Numbered from the stretch's first letter, positions 1 to 8,529 are shown. The stretch is DNA of 33,721 nt from Gammaproteobacteria bacterium (GCA_018830325.1 JAHJSQ010000132.1:1-33721), one strand, 5' to 3'. Notes: generated from the letters alone by a model not told the origin. Translations and numbers: made by a program.

Positions 1-495
1 CAATTCCAATACGACCCGAACGGCTACCGCATTCGGAAAACGACGGGCGAACAAACCCAATACTACTACCTGGAAGGCGAACACCTTGAGGCGATCTACG
101 ACGGCGACGGCCGATTGACAGCGCAGTACCTGCGTGGCGCGGTGATCGACGAAGTGGTCAACGGCTACCAGAAAGACGGCAATAACAAGCTCGTCAACAC
201 CACCTACCATCACGACGCCCTGCAATCGGTGCTCGGCCAAAGCGGACACGAAGGTAGTGTTTTAACCGCGCAAAGCTACGGCGCGTTCGGCAACGTCCTC
301 AGCCAAACCGGCCCAGGCAACAACCGGCTCAAATACACCGGCCGAGAAGAAGACAGCACCGGCTTGTATTATTACCGGGCGCGGTATTATGATCCATTTA
401 TCGGTAGGTTCATTAGTGAAGACCCGCTGGGGTTTAATGCGGGCGATGTGAATTTTTATGTTTATGTCGGGAATAATCCGGTTAACAATAACGAC
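1..495 (+). repeat. Direct repeat, rhs core end, copy 1
   Basis: Bases 1 to about 495 match 2609 to about 3103 (constant offset of 2608). The first 250 bases show essentially a single difference. Substitutions become commoner towards the DPT boundary, and similarity stops there. The repeat probably extends left of the window. Confidence 0.9.
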
Positions 496-1224
496 CCGAC
501 GGGAAATATCTGCGTTCCTTGTGTAGCGGCTTTGCCGCCTTTGCTTAATGCAGTGGGTATCGGCGCGGCAACCAGTATGGCAACGGGTGCAGCTATTCGC
601 GGTATTTCTGGAAACGAAGTGTTGGATTCGAGGGCCATATTTTTTGATGCTGGCTTGGGCGTTCTGGGCGCTGGTTTAGTGCATAAAGGTGTGCAGCTTT
701 ATCAAGCACGGCATATAGCTGCACCTTTGGCAACAAAATTAGCAGCAAGTAGTGGTTCGGCGGCACAGGCAGAAATAACCAGTGGGATTTATTTCTTTGA
801 ACAAGGTGGGGCTAGTTATGTTGGGCAGTCTAGTCAAATTGGAACTCGTTTAGCCGCACATGAGGCCAATCCTATTAAGCCTATATCATCCGTTGATAAT
901 GCAGTAAGAGCGGCTGTGAATGGAAGTAAAGCAAGTCGAGAGGTTGCAGAACAGCTAACCCTCAATAACATGGGTGGAATAAATGCATCAGGTGTTTTAA
1001 ATGCAATAAACCCCATAGGGGCTGCCCGCATCGGCTTATTTAATAATTCTAGCCTTGGTACTATTACGTCAATTGCTACGCCCGCACAATCTGTTTGGAA
1101 TTCACTTTTTACTGGATCATCAATAGGGTTGAGTACAAATATTTCCTCCGGAGCAAATGGAGGATTTGTTCTGTATCCGAATAAATCAAATACAAATATG
1201 ATGCAAAGCGTCTATCAGAAATAG
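1..1224 (+). CDS. Rhs-family polymorphic toxin, C-terminal part with GIY-YIG nuclease tip (5' partial)
   Basis: The frame is open from base 1, so the gene starts outside the window; 407 codons are visible. Residues 1-165 are the end of an Rhs/YD-repeat core, with the usual boundary signature (YYYRARYYDP, IGRFISEDPLGF, NNPVNNNDPTG). After the DPTG motif the DNA becomes visibly more AT-rich, as is usual for Rhs tips. The tip begins with a hydrophobic Ala/Gly-rich stretch, possibly a pre-toxin or translocation segment. Then comes a GIY-YIG nuclease pattern: G-I-Y at bases 784-792, Y-V-G at 817-825, a following Arg and His (TRLAAHE), and a Glu at 949-951 in an AEQ motif followed by LNAINPIG, which resembles the end of toxin-type GIY-YIG domains. 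About 65 Ser/Asn-rich residues follow. Known for the family: Rhs proteins form a shell that delivers the C-terminal toxin to rival cells, often through type VI secretion. DNase activity is inferred. Confidence 0.85.
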   Translation, partial: QFQYDPNGYRIRKTTGEQTQYYYLEGEHLEAIYDGDGRLTAQYLRGAVIDEVVNGYQKDGNNKLVNTTYHHDALQSVLGQSGHEGSVLTAQSYGAFGNVLSQTGPGNNRLKYTGREEDSTGLYYYRARYYDPFIGRFISEDPLGFNAGDVNFYVYVGNNPVNNNDPTGNICVPCVAALPPLLNAVGIGAATSMATGAAIRGISGNEVLDSRAIFFDAGLGVLGAGLVHKGVQLYQARHIAAPLATKLAASSGSAAQAEITSGIYFFEQGGASYVGQSSQIGTRLAAHEANPIKPISSVDNAVRAAVNGSKASREVAEQLTLNNMGGINASGVLNAINPIGAARIGLFNNSSLGTITSIATPAQSVWNSLFTGSSIGLSTNISSGANGGFVLYPNKSNTNMMQSVYQK

Positions 1225-1234
1225 GAGTTATTCA

Positions 1235-1912
1235 ATGGGAGCGTGGGGAGTTGATCCGTTTGACTGCGATGAAGGAGTGGAAATACGAGAAAAATGGAAT
1301 GAGTGGTTGGATGGCGTTCATAGTGTTGGTTACGAGGAAGCAATAAAGCGCTTTTTTGCTCATTGGGGCGATGCAATAAACTACGGTGACACAGTAACAA
1401 ATAATGAAATCATAGCTCTCGTAGCATTGCATTTCGAATATGGGAAAGAAGTACCTAAGATGCTGGCAAAAGCTGCAGAAGACGCGATTAACCGAGAGCT
1501 TGAGGTCACAGAAATAAGTAGTTGGAAAGAAAGTATTCAGCAAGCCAGAAAGGATTTTTTGATTGGTCTCCTAGAAAAAATCGGTGGAATCAGAAAAAAA
1601 CCGAAAAATCCAAATTTTTTCTTGGATCCCGCTCTTCAATTTCGGTCGATGAATTCGGCTAAAAAGTCGTTATTAAGCTCCTTTAGGAAGCTAAAAACCA
1701 GTAAGACTAGGATTGGATTGTCGGGCGCTGGATTCCCCTCTTTCATGCTCACATTAGACCGACTAATGAATCATCGAATTTGGGAAAAAGATTCTAATAT
1801 TTATATACAGGCCAGTAACGAGCGGCTTATTATGCTGGCCACCTATATAGCGATCGGCGCTAACTATACGGAAGATGAGTTGAAAGCTCTCATGGACAGG
1901 ATAACGAGATAA
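1235..1912 (+). CDS. DUF4259-like protein, probable immunity protein for the GIY-YIG tip
   Basis: A 225-residue soluble protein with no signal peptide or membrane segment. It opens with MGAWGVDPFDCDEG, the N-terminal signature of the DUF4259-type family (MGAWG, then an acidic Asp-rich turn). Residues 45-100 also look family-like, with a WGD motif and NNEIIALVAL. The ATG is well supported: an AGGAG ribosome-binding site overlaps the amber stop of the upstream rhs gene, so the two genes are translationally linked and only 10 bp separate them. The low-GC composition matches the toxin tip rather than the GC-rich core. Position directly after an Rhs tip is the standard place for a cognate immunity gene. 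The C-terminal half (from about residue 115) is Lys/Ser-rich and I do not recognise it. The immunity role is inferred from position. Confidence 0.75.
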   Translation: MGAWGVDPFDCDEGVEIREKWNEWLDGVHSVGYEEAIKRFFAHWGDAINYGDTVTNNEIIALVALHFEYGKEVPKMLAKAAEDAINRELEVTEISSWKESIQQARKDFLIGLLEKIGGIRKKPKNPNFFLDPALQFRSMNSAKKSLLSSFRKLKTSKTRIGLSGAGFPSFMLTLDRLMNHRIWEKDSNIYIQASNERLIMLATYIAIGANYTEDELKALMDRITR

Positions 1913-1915
1913 TTT

Positions 1916-3151
1916 GTGTTGATAGCATGCAGCCGCCTGAACAAAACCCTAAACTGGACTTACGACCCAGCGGGTAACATCGACACCAAAACGGATTATC
2001 AGGGTGATATCACCGCCTACCAATACGACAGCACCAACCGTCTGGTTGCCGAGAGCAGCCCCCACTACCTGCAAGTCAGCTACCACTACGACGGTGCGGG
2101 CCGGCTGATTGACCGCATTTTGAGTAACGGCGCGGTCACGCATTACGAATGGGACGAAGCCGGGCGACTAAACCGGCTCAAGAACACCACCGGCACGGGA
2201 CAGGCCGTAAACGACACGCAGTACACGCGGGATCATCTAGGCCATATCCTCAGCCAAACCGAAACAGTCGGGCCGAATCCGGGAGTGACCACCTTCAGCT
2301 ACGACCCCAACTACCGGCTCTTGACCGCCGACTACCCCGGCACCGCACATGACGAAGTGTTCAGCTACGACAAAGTGGGCAACCGCAAAACTCATACCCG
2401 AGGCAGCCTGACGCCGAACGCGGCGACGCGCTATTACAGTTACAATAACGGAAACCGCTTGCAGAACATCCGCATCGGCAGCCCGAGCGGTACGTTCGAA
2501 TCCGAGTTTAACTATGACGACAACGGCAACCTCATAACCGAAACGGGGCCGCGAGCGAAAACCATCGTCTGGAGCGCGCAACAACGGCCGAGCGCGATCA
2601 ACGCCAGTCAATTCCAATACGACCCGAACGGCTACCGCATTCGGAAAACGACGGGCGAACAAACCCAATACTACTACCTGGAAGGCGAACACCTTGAGGC
2701 GATCTACGACGGCGACGGCCGATTGACAGCGCAGTACCTGCGCGGCGCGGTGATCGACGAAGTGGTCAACGGCTACCAGAAAGACGGCAATAACAAGCTC
2801 GTCAACACCACCTACCATCACGACGCCCTGCAATCGGTGCTCGGCCAAAGCGGACACGAAGGTAGCGTCCTGGCCGCGCAAAGCTACGGCGCGTTCGGCA
2901 ACGTCCTCAGCCAAACCGGCCCAGGCAACAACAGGCTCAAGTACACCGGCCGCGAAGAAGACAGTACAGGATTGTATTATTACCGGGCGCGGTATTATGA
3001 TCCGTTTATCGGTAGGTTCATTAGTGAAGACCCGTTGGGGTTCGATGCAGGCGATGTGAATTTTTATGCCTATGTCGGGAATAATCCGGTGAATGCGAAT
3101 GATCCCACGGAGTTAATTCTAGGTGAAACTGAATTTGAATCATGTCCATGA
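1916..3151 (+). pseudogene. Orphan rhs core fragment without a toxin tip
   Basis: This 411-codon frame starts at a GTG only 3 bp after the immunity gene, with no ribosome-binding site in front of it, and enters Rhs core sequence within a few codons. It carries many YD repeats (for example YDPAGNIDTKTDYQG, YDGAGRLIDR, YDDNGNLITE) and the complete core end (IGRFISEDPLGF, NNPVNANDPT). It stops 13 codons after DPT, with a short unrelated tail (ELILGETEFESCP). From base 2609 it repeats the start of the window almost exactly. This is the layout of a displaced or duplicated rhs copy that normally carries a spare tip, but here the tip is missing. It is probably not translated by itself and may serve as a recombination partner. 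A degenerate translated gene cannot be excluded. Confidence 0.7.
2609..3103 (+). repeat. Direct repeat, rhs core end, copy 2
   Basis: Second copy of the 1-495 segment, lying in the orphan rhs fragment. Recombination between the copies would remove the GIY-YIG tip and the immunity gene together, leaving a gene with the short ELILGETEFESCP ending. Confidence 0.9.
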
Positions 3152-3210
3152 GCTGAATTCCCGGTAAATTAAGCAAGGAGTATGTGCTTGCTGGCCGAAA
3201 ATAACCTGGT

Positions 3211-3242
3211 TTTTGGATTTAGCTGAAGAAGCTTGCTAATCA
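3211..3242 (+). repeat. Short dispersed repeat (TTTAGCTGAAGAA type), copy 1
   Basis: The stretch TTTAGCTGAAGAAGCTTGCT followed by AATCA recurs with one change at 9820-9852. A diverged copy in opposite orientation lies at 9494-9519. Here it sits between the orphan rhs fragment and the end of sufT. Confidence 0.65.
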
Positions 3243-3327
3243 CGATCGTTTTATCAAGCAAAGAGATCACCGAGTTCAAAGATCGGCGGATACAATGCTC
3301 TTTGTGCTCTGTGGTTTATCGAGTGAT

Positions 3328-3876
3328 TCAAAACAAGCCGAGTTGCACTTGGGCGACTTCGGACATCATGTGCCTCGACCATGGCGGGTCCAGCACCACT
3401 TCAACATTGACCCTTTCGACGCCGGGTAGCGCGCGTATCGCTTTTTCGACATCGCTTTGAATGACGGGGCCCATGCCGCAACCGGGTGCGGTCAACGTCA
3501 TTTGAATGTCGACCGTGTTTTTGCCTTCCCCGGTCGGTGTGACCACGCAGTTATAAACCAGTCCCAAATCGACGATGTTGACGGGAATTTCCGGGTCATA
3601 GACCGTTTTCATGACCTCCCAACAGTTTTTCTCGACTGCGTCAGGATCCGTGTCGCGGACCAAGGTATGGAGCTCGTGAGGCTCTTTGCCCAAGGCGTCG
3701 GCATCGGCGCTGTTGATGCGCACCATGTGTCCATAGTCGGTGACAACCGTGTAGTTGTTACCTAGGGATTGATGGATCGTGACGACGGTGCCTTTACTTA
3801 AGGTGCCGTTATTGCCGTCGGGAATCGTGACGATATTGACATCCCGCGTTAAAACGATGCTTTCTCTTTCAGCCAT
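3328..3876 (-). CDS. sufT: SufT-type iron-sulfur cluster assembly protein (MIP18/DUF59 domain)
   Basis: A 182-residue cytosolic protein, about the usual length for SufT. The N-terminal third (RESIVLTRDV, then GTLSKGTVVTIHQSLGNNYTV) is the SufT-specific extension. The C-terminal part is the MIP18/DUF59 domain with DPEIPVNIVDLGLVY, the Cys-containing loop TAPGCGMG, and DPPW near the end. SufT proteins assist maturation of Fe-S proteins, but their precise step is not settled. The start at 3876 gives MAERESIV, matching the family. An in-frame ATG two codons earlier (3882) is also possible. The start overlaps the stop of the SDR gene by 8 bp, so this is the last gene of a tight minus-strand operon with ubiG, the HAD phosphatase and the SDR. 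Confidence 0.88.
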   Translation of the reverse strand: MAERESIVLTRDVNIVTIPDGNNGTLSKGTVVTIHQSLGNNYTVVTDYGHMVRINSADADALGKEPHELHTLVRDTDPDAVEKNCWEVMKTVYDPEIPVNIVDLGLVYNCVVTPTGEGKNTVDIQMTLTAPGCGMGPVIQSDVEKAIRALPGVERVNVEVVLDPPWSRHMMSEVAQVQLGLF

Positions 3877-4618
3877 GCTCATTCGTAGGTTGTTGCTTAA
3901 AGGTTTGCGCGTCGATGATGCGGCCGCTTAGGCCGATACTGTCGGCGCTGAAAAGATAGGTATAAATCTCATTTAATGAGGACATTGCCGGTAGCAGGCT
4001 TTTATCCTCGGCCGGGTAGGCTTTTTTTCGAAATGGCGAATCGATAGGTCCCGGAATCAAGGTATTAACCCTGATTTTTCCTTCCGACTCCAATTCTTCC
4101 GCCAGTATCTTGGCCAAGCCCTCCAGCGCGATTTTCGATACGCCGTAAGACGCCGAATAGGCCTGGCCGGTTCTCGCCTTGGAATCCGACGTGAATACGA
4201 TAGAAGCGAAATCGCTTTTTTGCATGACCGGTAACAAGACTTTACACAATATAAAGGGCGCATTCAGATTAACATTCAACGAATGCCCCCAGTCTTTGGT
4301 TTTATGCAAGACTAAAGGCTCGAATGCACTGAATTCGACAGCCGAATGCAGCAAGCCGTCCAGCGAACCGTATTTTGCTTCGATTCGATCGGCGAGTTCC
4401 TGGTAATCGTTTTCGTTCGCGCCAGCTAAGTCAAAAGGGTACATGATCGGTTCCGGTGCGCCGGCAGCGACGATCTTGTCGTAAACCGATTCCAGTTTAG
4501 CGATGATTTTGTCCAGTAAAATCACTTGAGCGCCTTGTTTGGCGAGAGCCAAGGCAGCCGTACCGCCTAGACCGCCGCCCGCGCCGGTGATCAGAATAAC
4601 CTTTCCTGTTAATTGCAT
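3869..4618 (-). CDS. YciK-like short-chain dehydrogenase/reductase
   Basis: A 249-residue classical SDR. The NAD(P)-binding motif TGAGGGLG lies near residues 9-16. The catalytic set is readable: Asn in LNVNLNAPF, Ser in VFTSDSKA, and Y-x-x-x-K in SYGVSKIAL. The substrate is unknown. The start at 4618 (MQLTGKVILITG) fits the fold. An in-frame ATG six codons upstream (4636, MDKINIMQ) is an alternative, and still longer versions would run into the phosphatase gene. The 10-bp overlap with the phosphatase stop and the 8-bp overlap with sufT indicate one transcript. An SDR in this place next to ubiG and the HAD phosphatase is also found in Pseudomonas. Confidence 0.85.
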   Translation of the reverse strand: MQLTGKVILITGAGGGLGGTAALALAKQGAQVILLDKIIAKLESVYDKIVAAGAPEPIMYPFDLAGANENDYQELADRIEAKYGSLDGLLHSAVEFSAFEPLVLHKTKDWGHSLNVNLNAPFILCKVLLPVMQKSDFASIVFTSDSKARTGQAYSASYGVSKIALEGLAKILAEELESEGKIRVNTLIPGPIDSPFRKKAYPAEDKSLLPAMSSLNEIYTYLFSADSIGLSGRIIDAQTFKQQPTNEHG

Positions 4619-5289
4619 AATGTTGATTTTATCCATGAATCTATTTGTCGGGGATGTTCGATCAGGGCATCGGCGCCCCAATTCTCGGGAACATCCTCCG
4701 GTTTTAGATAGCCGTATAACGCGGCCAGGGTTTTCATGCCGACATTTCTTCCGGCCTCGATATCGTGGCTCGCGTCGCCGATATAAACGCATTCGTGTGG
4801 ATTCACTTCTGCCAGTCGGCAGCCTTCCAGCATCGGTTCGGGATGCGGCTTGCTGTTGCCGGTGCTGTCGCCGCTGACGATACAGGCTGCACGCCTTGTC
4901 AGATCGAGTGCTTGCATCAACGGATTGGTATAGCGTTTGAGCTTATTGGTCACGACCCCCCATTTAAGACCTTGTGATTCAATGGTTTCGAGTAGTTGAG
5001 GCATGCCGTCGAAAAAAACCGTGAATTCGGCGATATTGTGTTGATATCGGTCGAGCATTGTTTTTAGAATCGCCTGCCGAATGTCATCACTGACGGTATC
5101 GCTAATGCTGGCTTTAACCATCGCCGCAGCGCCATATGAGATATAGGGCTTAACCGATTCTTTTGGGGCATTCGCAAAGCCGTGTTCAAGCAAAGCATGA
5201 TTCAAGCAGGCAATTAGGTCTGGTGCGGTATCGACGAGTGTTCCGTCGAGATCGAATAGCACGCAAGAAAGTTTAAAATCGCAGACCAT
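4609..5289 (-). CDS. mupP: HAD phosphatase, phosphoglycolate phosphatase family; probably MurNAc-6-phosphate phosphatase MupP
   Basis: A 226-residue HAD-superfamily enzyme. The motifs are complete: DLDGT (nucleophile Asp) near residue 13, VVTNK (motif II), the Lys of SKPHPEP (motif III), and YIGDASHDIEAG (motif IV). The cap of about 65 residues after motif I is the helical type seen in Gph. By sequence it would be named phosphoglycolate phosphatase. In Pseudomonas, the homologue next to ubiG and the YciK-like SDR was shown to be MupP, which dephosphorylates N-acetylmuramic acid 6-phosphate in peptidoglycan recycling. Because the neighbourhood is the same here, I infer MupP, but the sequence cannot separate the two activities. 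It starts 2 bp after the ubiG stop and overlaps the SDR by 10 bp. Confidence 0.82.
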   Translation of the reverse strand: MVCDFKLSCVLFDLDGTLVDTAPDLIACLNHALLEHGFANAPKESVKPYISYGAAAMVKASISDTVSDDIRQAILKTMLDRYQHNIAEFTVFFDGMPQLLETIESQGLKWGVVTNKLKRYTNPLMQALDLTRRAACIVSGDSTGNSKPHPEPMLEGCRLAEVNPHECVYIGDASHDIEAGRNVGMKTLAALYGYLKPEDVPENWGADALIEHPRQIDSWIKSTLCN

Positions 5290-5291
5290 AG

Positions 5292-5999
5292 TCAGTTTTT
5301 TCGTTTGAAAGCGGCAAGATAATTAACGTCGATGTCCTTGCCGAGACTGAAGCGTTTGGTCAGAGGATTGTATTCAATACCGGCCATGCTTTGTAGTTCA
5401 AGCCCGGTTTCGCGTGCCCAGCGGCTCAACTCAGAAGGTTTAATAAAGGTTTTGAAATCGTGTGTTCCTTTAGGCAGCATTCTCAATACATACTCCGCTG
5501 CAACGATGGCCAATAAATAGGCTTTCGGCTTACGGTTCAGCGTCGAGAAAAATACCGTGCCGCCGGGCTTAACCAGTTTCGCACAGGCTCTGACGATAGA
5601 TGCCGGGTCGGGAACGTGCTCGAGCATTTCCATGCAAGTGACATGGTCGAAACCTTCGGGTTGTTCATCGGCCAAGGCTTCGGCGCTAATTTTGCGGTAA
5701 TGCGCGTTGACGCCCGACTCCAGTCCGTGCAGATCGGCGATATCGATCAATTCCTCGCTCAAGTCGATGCCGAGCACATCGGCGCCGTTTTTAGCCAGTC
5801 CTTCGGAAAGTATTCCGCCGCCGCAACCGACATCCACGATACGTTTGCCGTTAATCTCCGCATGCTCTTGAATGAAACGGATTCGTAGCGGGTTGATATC
5901 GTGTAAAGTTTTGAACTCGCCGGTAGTATCCCACCAGCGTTCCGCGAGCGAGCCGAATTTATTAATTTCGTGAAGATGTACGTTGTCTGTAACTGTCAT
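5292..5999 (-). CDS. ubiG: Ubiquinone biosynthesis O-methyltransferase UbiG
   Basis: A 235-residue class I SAM-dependent methyltransferase of normal UbiG length. The N-terminus has the UbiG signature (EINKFGSLAERWWD, then FKTLHDINPLRIRFI). SAM motif I is VDVGCGGGILSEGLAK near residues 55-70. Further family motifs are CMEMLEHVPDP, GGTVFFSTLNR, and the HDFKTFIKPSEL region. UbiG carries out the two O-methylations of ubiquinone biosynthesis at the membrane face. It is the first gene of the minus-strand operon ubiG-mupP-SDR-sufT. The 80-bp gap to mtaD upstream leaves room for its own promoter, but none is convincing enough to call. Confidence 0.95.
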   Translation of the reverse strand: MTVTDNVHLHEINKFGSLAERWWDTTGEFKTLHDINPLRIRFIQEHAEINGKRIVDVGCGGGILSEGLAKNGADVLGIDLSEELIDIADLHGLESGVNAHYRKISAEALADEQPEGFDHVTCMEMLEHVPDPASIVRACAKLVKPGGTVFFSTLNRKPKAYLLAIVAAEYVLRMLPKGTHDFKTFIKPSELSRWARETGLELQSMAGIEYNPLTKRFSLGKDIDVNYLAAFKRKN

Positions 6000-6079
6000 G
6001 ATAGTGAACCGTTTAGGTTGAATAATTGTATACTATATTACTGGGTTATTGCTAGCGGCGGATTAGAGGTCAGTATTAG

Positions 6080-7390
6080 TTATTGAAATAAACGCTGCCG
6101 CCATGCGTCGATTTTGACCCTTAATTCGGCAAGATCAAGTGTTGTCAGGCGCCGTTGTTTCAATAAGCGTTTGCCGTTTACCCAAACGTCGGTAACGTTT
6201 TGTCGGCTTGCCGCGTAAACGATTTGTGAGACCGGACAATATAAGGGTTGGGTTTCGATGCCGCTCAAATCGATCGCCGCGATATCGGCCGATTTTCCGA
6301 TAGCCAACGATCCGATTTCGTCGTCGAGGCCCAAGGCTTTGGCGCCGTTGATCGTTGCCAATTTAAGCGCGGTCATGGCCGGTATCGCTGATGCGTCGTT
6401 CGCGACGGCTTTCCCTAGCAGCGCGGCGCTCCGCATTTCGCCGAGCATATCCAAGTCGTTATTGCTGGCGGCCCCGTCTGTACCCAGCGCGACATTGATT
6501 CCTGCATCGAGGCATTTCGCGACCGGGCAAAAGCCGCTAGCTAGTTTCAAATTGGATTCCGGGCAATGAACGATATGCGCTCCTGACTGGGCAAACAGCT
6601 CGATTTCACTGTCAGTTAATTGCGTCATATGCACGGCGATAAACGAGGGATTGATCAGGCCAAGATCGTTCAATCTTTCGATTGGACGTTTACCGTTTTT
6701 TTCATAGGCCTCATCGACTTCGTGCCGGGTTTCGTGAACATGCATGTGTACCGGTACATCGAGTTCGTCTGCGAAAGTTCTGACTTTCTGTAAAGGTTCA
6801 TCCGAGACCGTGTAAGGCGCATGCGGCGCAAACGGTGTTTTGATCAATGGCTCGTGGCGGAGACGGTCGTGCAGTTCCAGGCCTTTTTCGATATAACGGT
6901 CGGCATTCTCGGCCCAGGCGGACGGAAAGTCGATTAGAATCATGCCGATGCCGGCGCGTATGCCGTGATGTATCGCCTGCTGCGAGGTGATTTCCGGGAA
7001 AAAATACATATCGTTAAAACAGGTCGTGCCGCCGCGTATCATTTCGGCGATCGCAAGATCAGTGCCGTCCCGGACGAAAGCCTCGCCGACCCACTGGTGT
7101 TCGAGCGGCCAGATATGATTTTGCAGCCAGTCCATTAAATGTAAATCGTCGGCAATGCCGCGCAATAGCGTCATCGCGGCATGAGTGTGGCAGTTGATCA
7201 GACCGGGAATGAGGGCGTGACGGTCGAGATTCTCCACCAAATCGGGCCGGTATTTTTGCGAGGCTTCCGTTGTCGGCAATAGGTCGACGATACGACCTTT
7301 GTCGATAATCAACGTATGATGCTCGTAGGTTACGGATGCCGGCTCAACGGGTATAATCCAGCGGGCATTGATAGCAATATCGACTTTCAT
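6080..7390 (-). CDS. mtaD: TRZ/ATZ-family amidohydrolase, 5-methylthioadenosine/S-adenosylhomocysteine deaminase
   Basis: A 436-residue amidohydrolase. The metal-binding HxH motif is NCHTHAAM (His68 and His70). Other conserved points are the MHVHETRHEVDE region, HMTQLTD, HCPESNLKLASG, and the final metal Asp in LGTDGAASNNDLDM. The start at 7390 gives MKVDIAINARWIIPVE, the normal beginning. The frame is open 19 codons further, but that extension has no family character. The enzyme deaminates methylthioadenosine to methylthioinosine. It is divergent from mtnA, which acts later on methylthioribose-1-phosphate, so the two genes serve the same methionine-salvage route. In Pseudomonas the same pair lies beside ubiG. 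Deaminases of this family also accept S-adenosylhomocysteine or adenosine, so the preferred substrate is inferred. Confidence 0.88.
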   Translation of the reverse strand: MKVDIAINARWIIPVEPASVTYEHHTLIIDKGRIVDLLPTTEASQKYRPDLVENLDRHALIPGLINCHTHAAMTLLRGIADDLHLMDWLQNHIWPLEHQWVGEAFVRDGTDLAIAEMIRGGTTCFNDMYFFPEITSQQAIHHGIRAGIGMILIDFPSAWAENADRYIEKGLELHDRLRHEPLIKTPFAPHAPYTVSDEPLQKVRTFADELDVPVHMHVHETRHEVDEAYEKNGKRPIERLNDLGLINPSFIAVHMTQLTDSEIELFAQSGAHIVHCPESNLKLASGFCPVAKCLDAGINVALGTDGAASNNDLDMLGEMRSAALLGKAVANDASAIPAMTALKLATINGAKALGLDDEIGSLAIGKSADIAAIDLSGIETQPLYCPVSQIVYAASRQNVTDVWVNGKRLLKQRRLTTLDLAELRVKIDAWRQRLFQ

Positions 7391-7497
7391 GAACGGTTTC
7401 CAAATTAAATTAATAGCCTGCGTGCAATGTGTGCCGACAGCATGCATCGCAAGATAAAACCGAATTATAACTTTTTTTCCGACCTATTCGATAAACA

Positions 7498-8529
7498 ATG
7501 ACTGAACCCAAACAATTAGCGGTACAAGCCCTGCAATGGACAGGCGATTCGTTAAAAGTCCTGGATCAAAGGCTGCTTCCTAAAACAATCGTTTATGAAG
7601 ACTACCGAGATGCGCTGGGAGTCGCTGAAGCGATCAAAACGATGTGTGTGCGCGGAGCGCCCGCTATTGGTATTGCGGCGGCTTACGGTGTGGCGTTATC
7701 GGTGAAGCAGCATTATCACGATCGTTCTGTAAATTGGTCTGATAAAGTGTTTACTGATATCGAAAGGCTGGCGGCATCGCGCCCGACCGCGGTCAATTTA
7801 TTTTGGGCCTTGGACCGGATGAAAGCGCTTTTAAATTCCCACCCGGAAGATCCGGTGGCGGCAACACAAGCCTTGGCCCTAGAAATCCATCAGGCCGATA
7901 TTGCCGCGAATCATCGAATCGGCGAGTTAGGCGCCGACATTATCGGTGGAACTAAAGGCGTTTTGACGCATTGTAATGCCGGCGCCTTGGCGACAGGCGG
8001 TTATGGTACCGCGCTCGGCGTGATTCGGAGCGCCTGCCGGCGAGGCTTAAATAAGGTTTTTGCAGGAGAAACTCGCCCTTGGTTACAAGGTGCCCGACTA
8101 ACCGTTTGGGAATTGGCTCAAGATGGCATTGCAGCGACTTTGATAGCCGATTCGGCGGCCGCCTGGTTAATGAAGTCGGGCGCGGTCGATTGGATTGTCG
8201 TCGGTGCCGATCGAATCGCCGCAAATGGGGATACCGCAAACAAGATCGGCACCTATTCGCTGGCGGTGTTGGCAAAACAACATGGCATAAAGTTAATGGT
8301 AGCTGCTCCATTTTCGACGATCGATTGGAATCTTGCCGATGGTAGCGGTATTGAAATCGAACAGCGTGCATCGAATGAGTTGTTACCGGATAGTTATAAT
8401 CAGGAATCCTTGGTCAGCGCTTGGAACCCGGTGTTTGATGTGACGCCGGCCGAATTGATTGCGGCGATCGTGACCGAACGCGGCGTGGTATTGAATCCAT
8501 CGGAAAATGGTATGGGGGGACTGAAATAA
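7498..8529 (+). CDS. mtnA: S-methyl-5-thioribose-1-phosphate isomerase
   Basis: A 343-residue protein of the MtnA/eIF2B-alpha-like family. Conserved stretches are MCVRGAPAIGIAAAYGVAL near residues 49-67, the catalytic-Cys loop THCNAGALATGGYGTALGV, ETRPWLQGARLT, and GADRIAANGDTANKIGTYS with the catalytic Asp. It isomerises methylthioribose-1-phosphate to methylthioribulose-1-phosphate in methionine salvage. The later salvage genes (mtnB, C, D) are not in the window. The stop codon shares one base with the cysZ start (TAATG), so the two genes are translationally coupled. The 107-bp gap to the divergent mtaD presumably holds promoters for both. Confidence 0.95.
   Translation: MTEPKQLAVQALQWTGDSLKVLDQRLLPKTIVYEDYRDALGVAEAIKTMCVRGAPAIGIAAAYGVALSVKQHYHDRSVNWSDKVFTDIERLAASRPTAVNLFWALDRMKALLNSHPEDPVAATQALALEIHQADIAANHRIGELGADIIGGTKGVLTHCNAGALATGGYGTALGVIRSACRRGLNKVFAGETRPWLQGARLTVWELAQDGIAATLIADSAAAWLMKSGAVDWIVVGADRIAANGDTANKIGTYSLAVLAKQHGIKLMVAAPFSTIDWNLADGSGIEIEQRASNELLPDSYNQESLVSAWNPVFDVTPAELIAAIVTERGVVLNPSENGMGGLK

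Noticed and set aside
2237-2914. A 225-codon minus-strand frame within the orphan rhs core
   Set aside because: It is the antisense of YD-repeat codons; its Val/Ala/Arg-rich content is what reversed GC-rich rhs sequence gives, and the plus-strand frame is clearly the real one.
7391-7497. Promoter boxes between mtaD and mtnA
   Set aside because: A TATAAC stretch is present near 7464 but no acceptable -35 box lies at the right distance, so no promoter was called.
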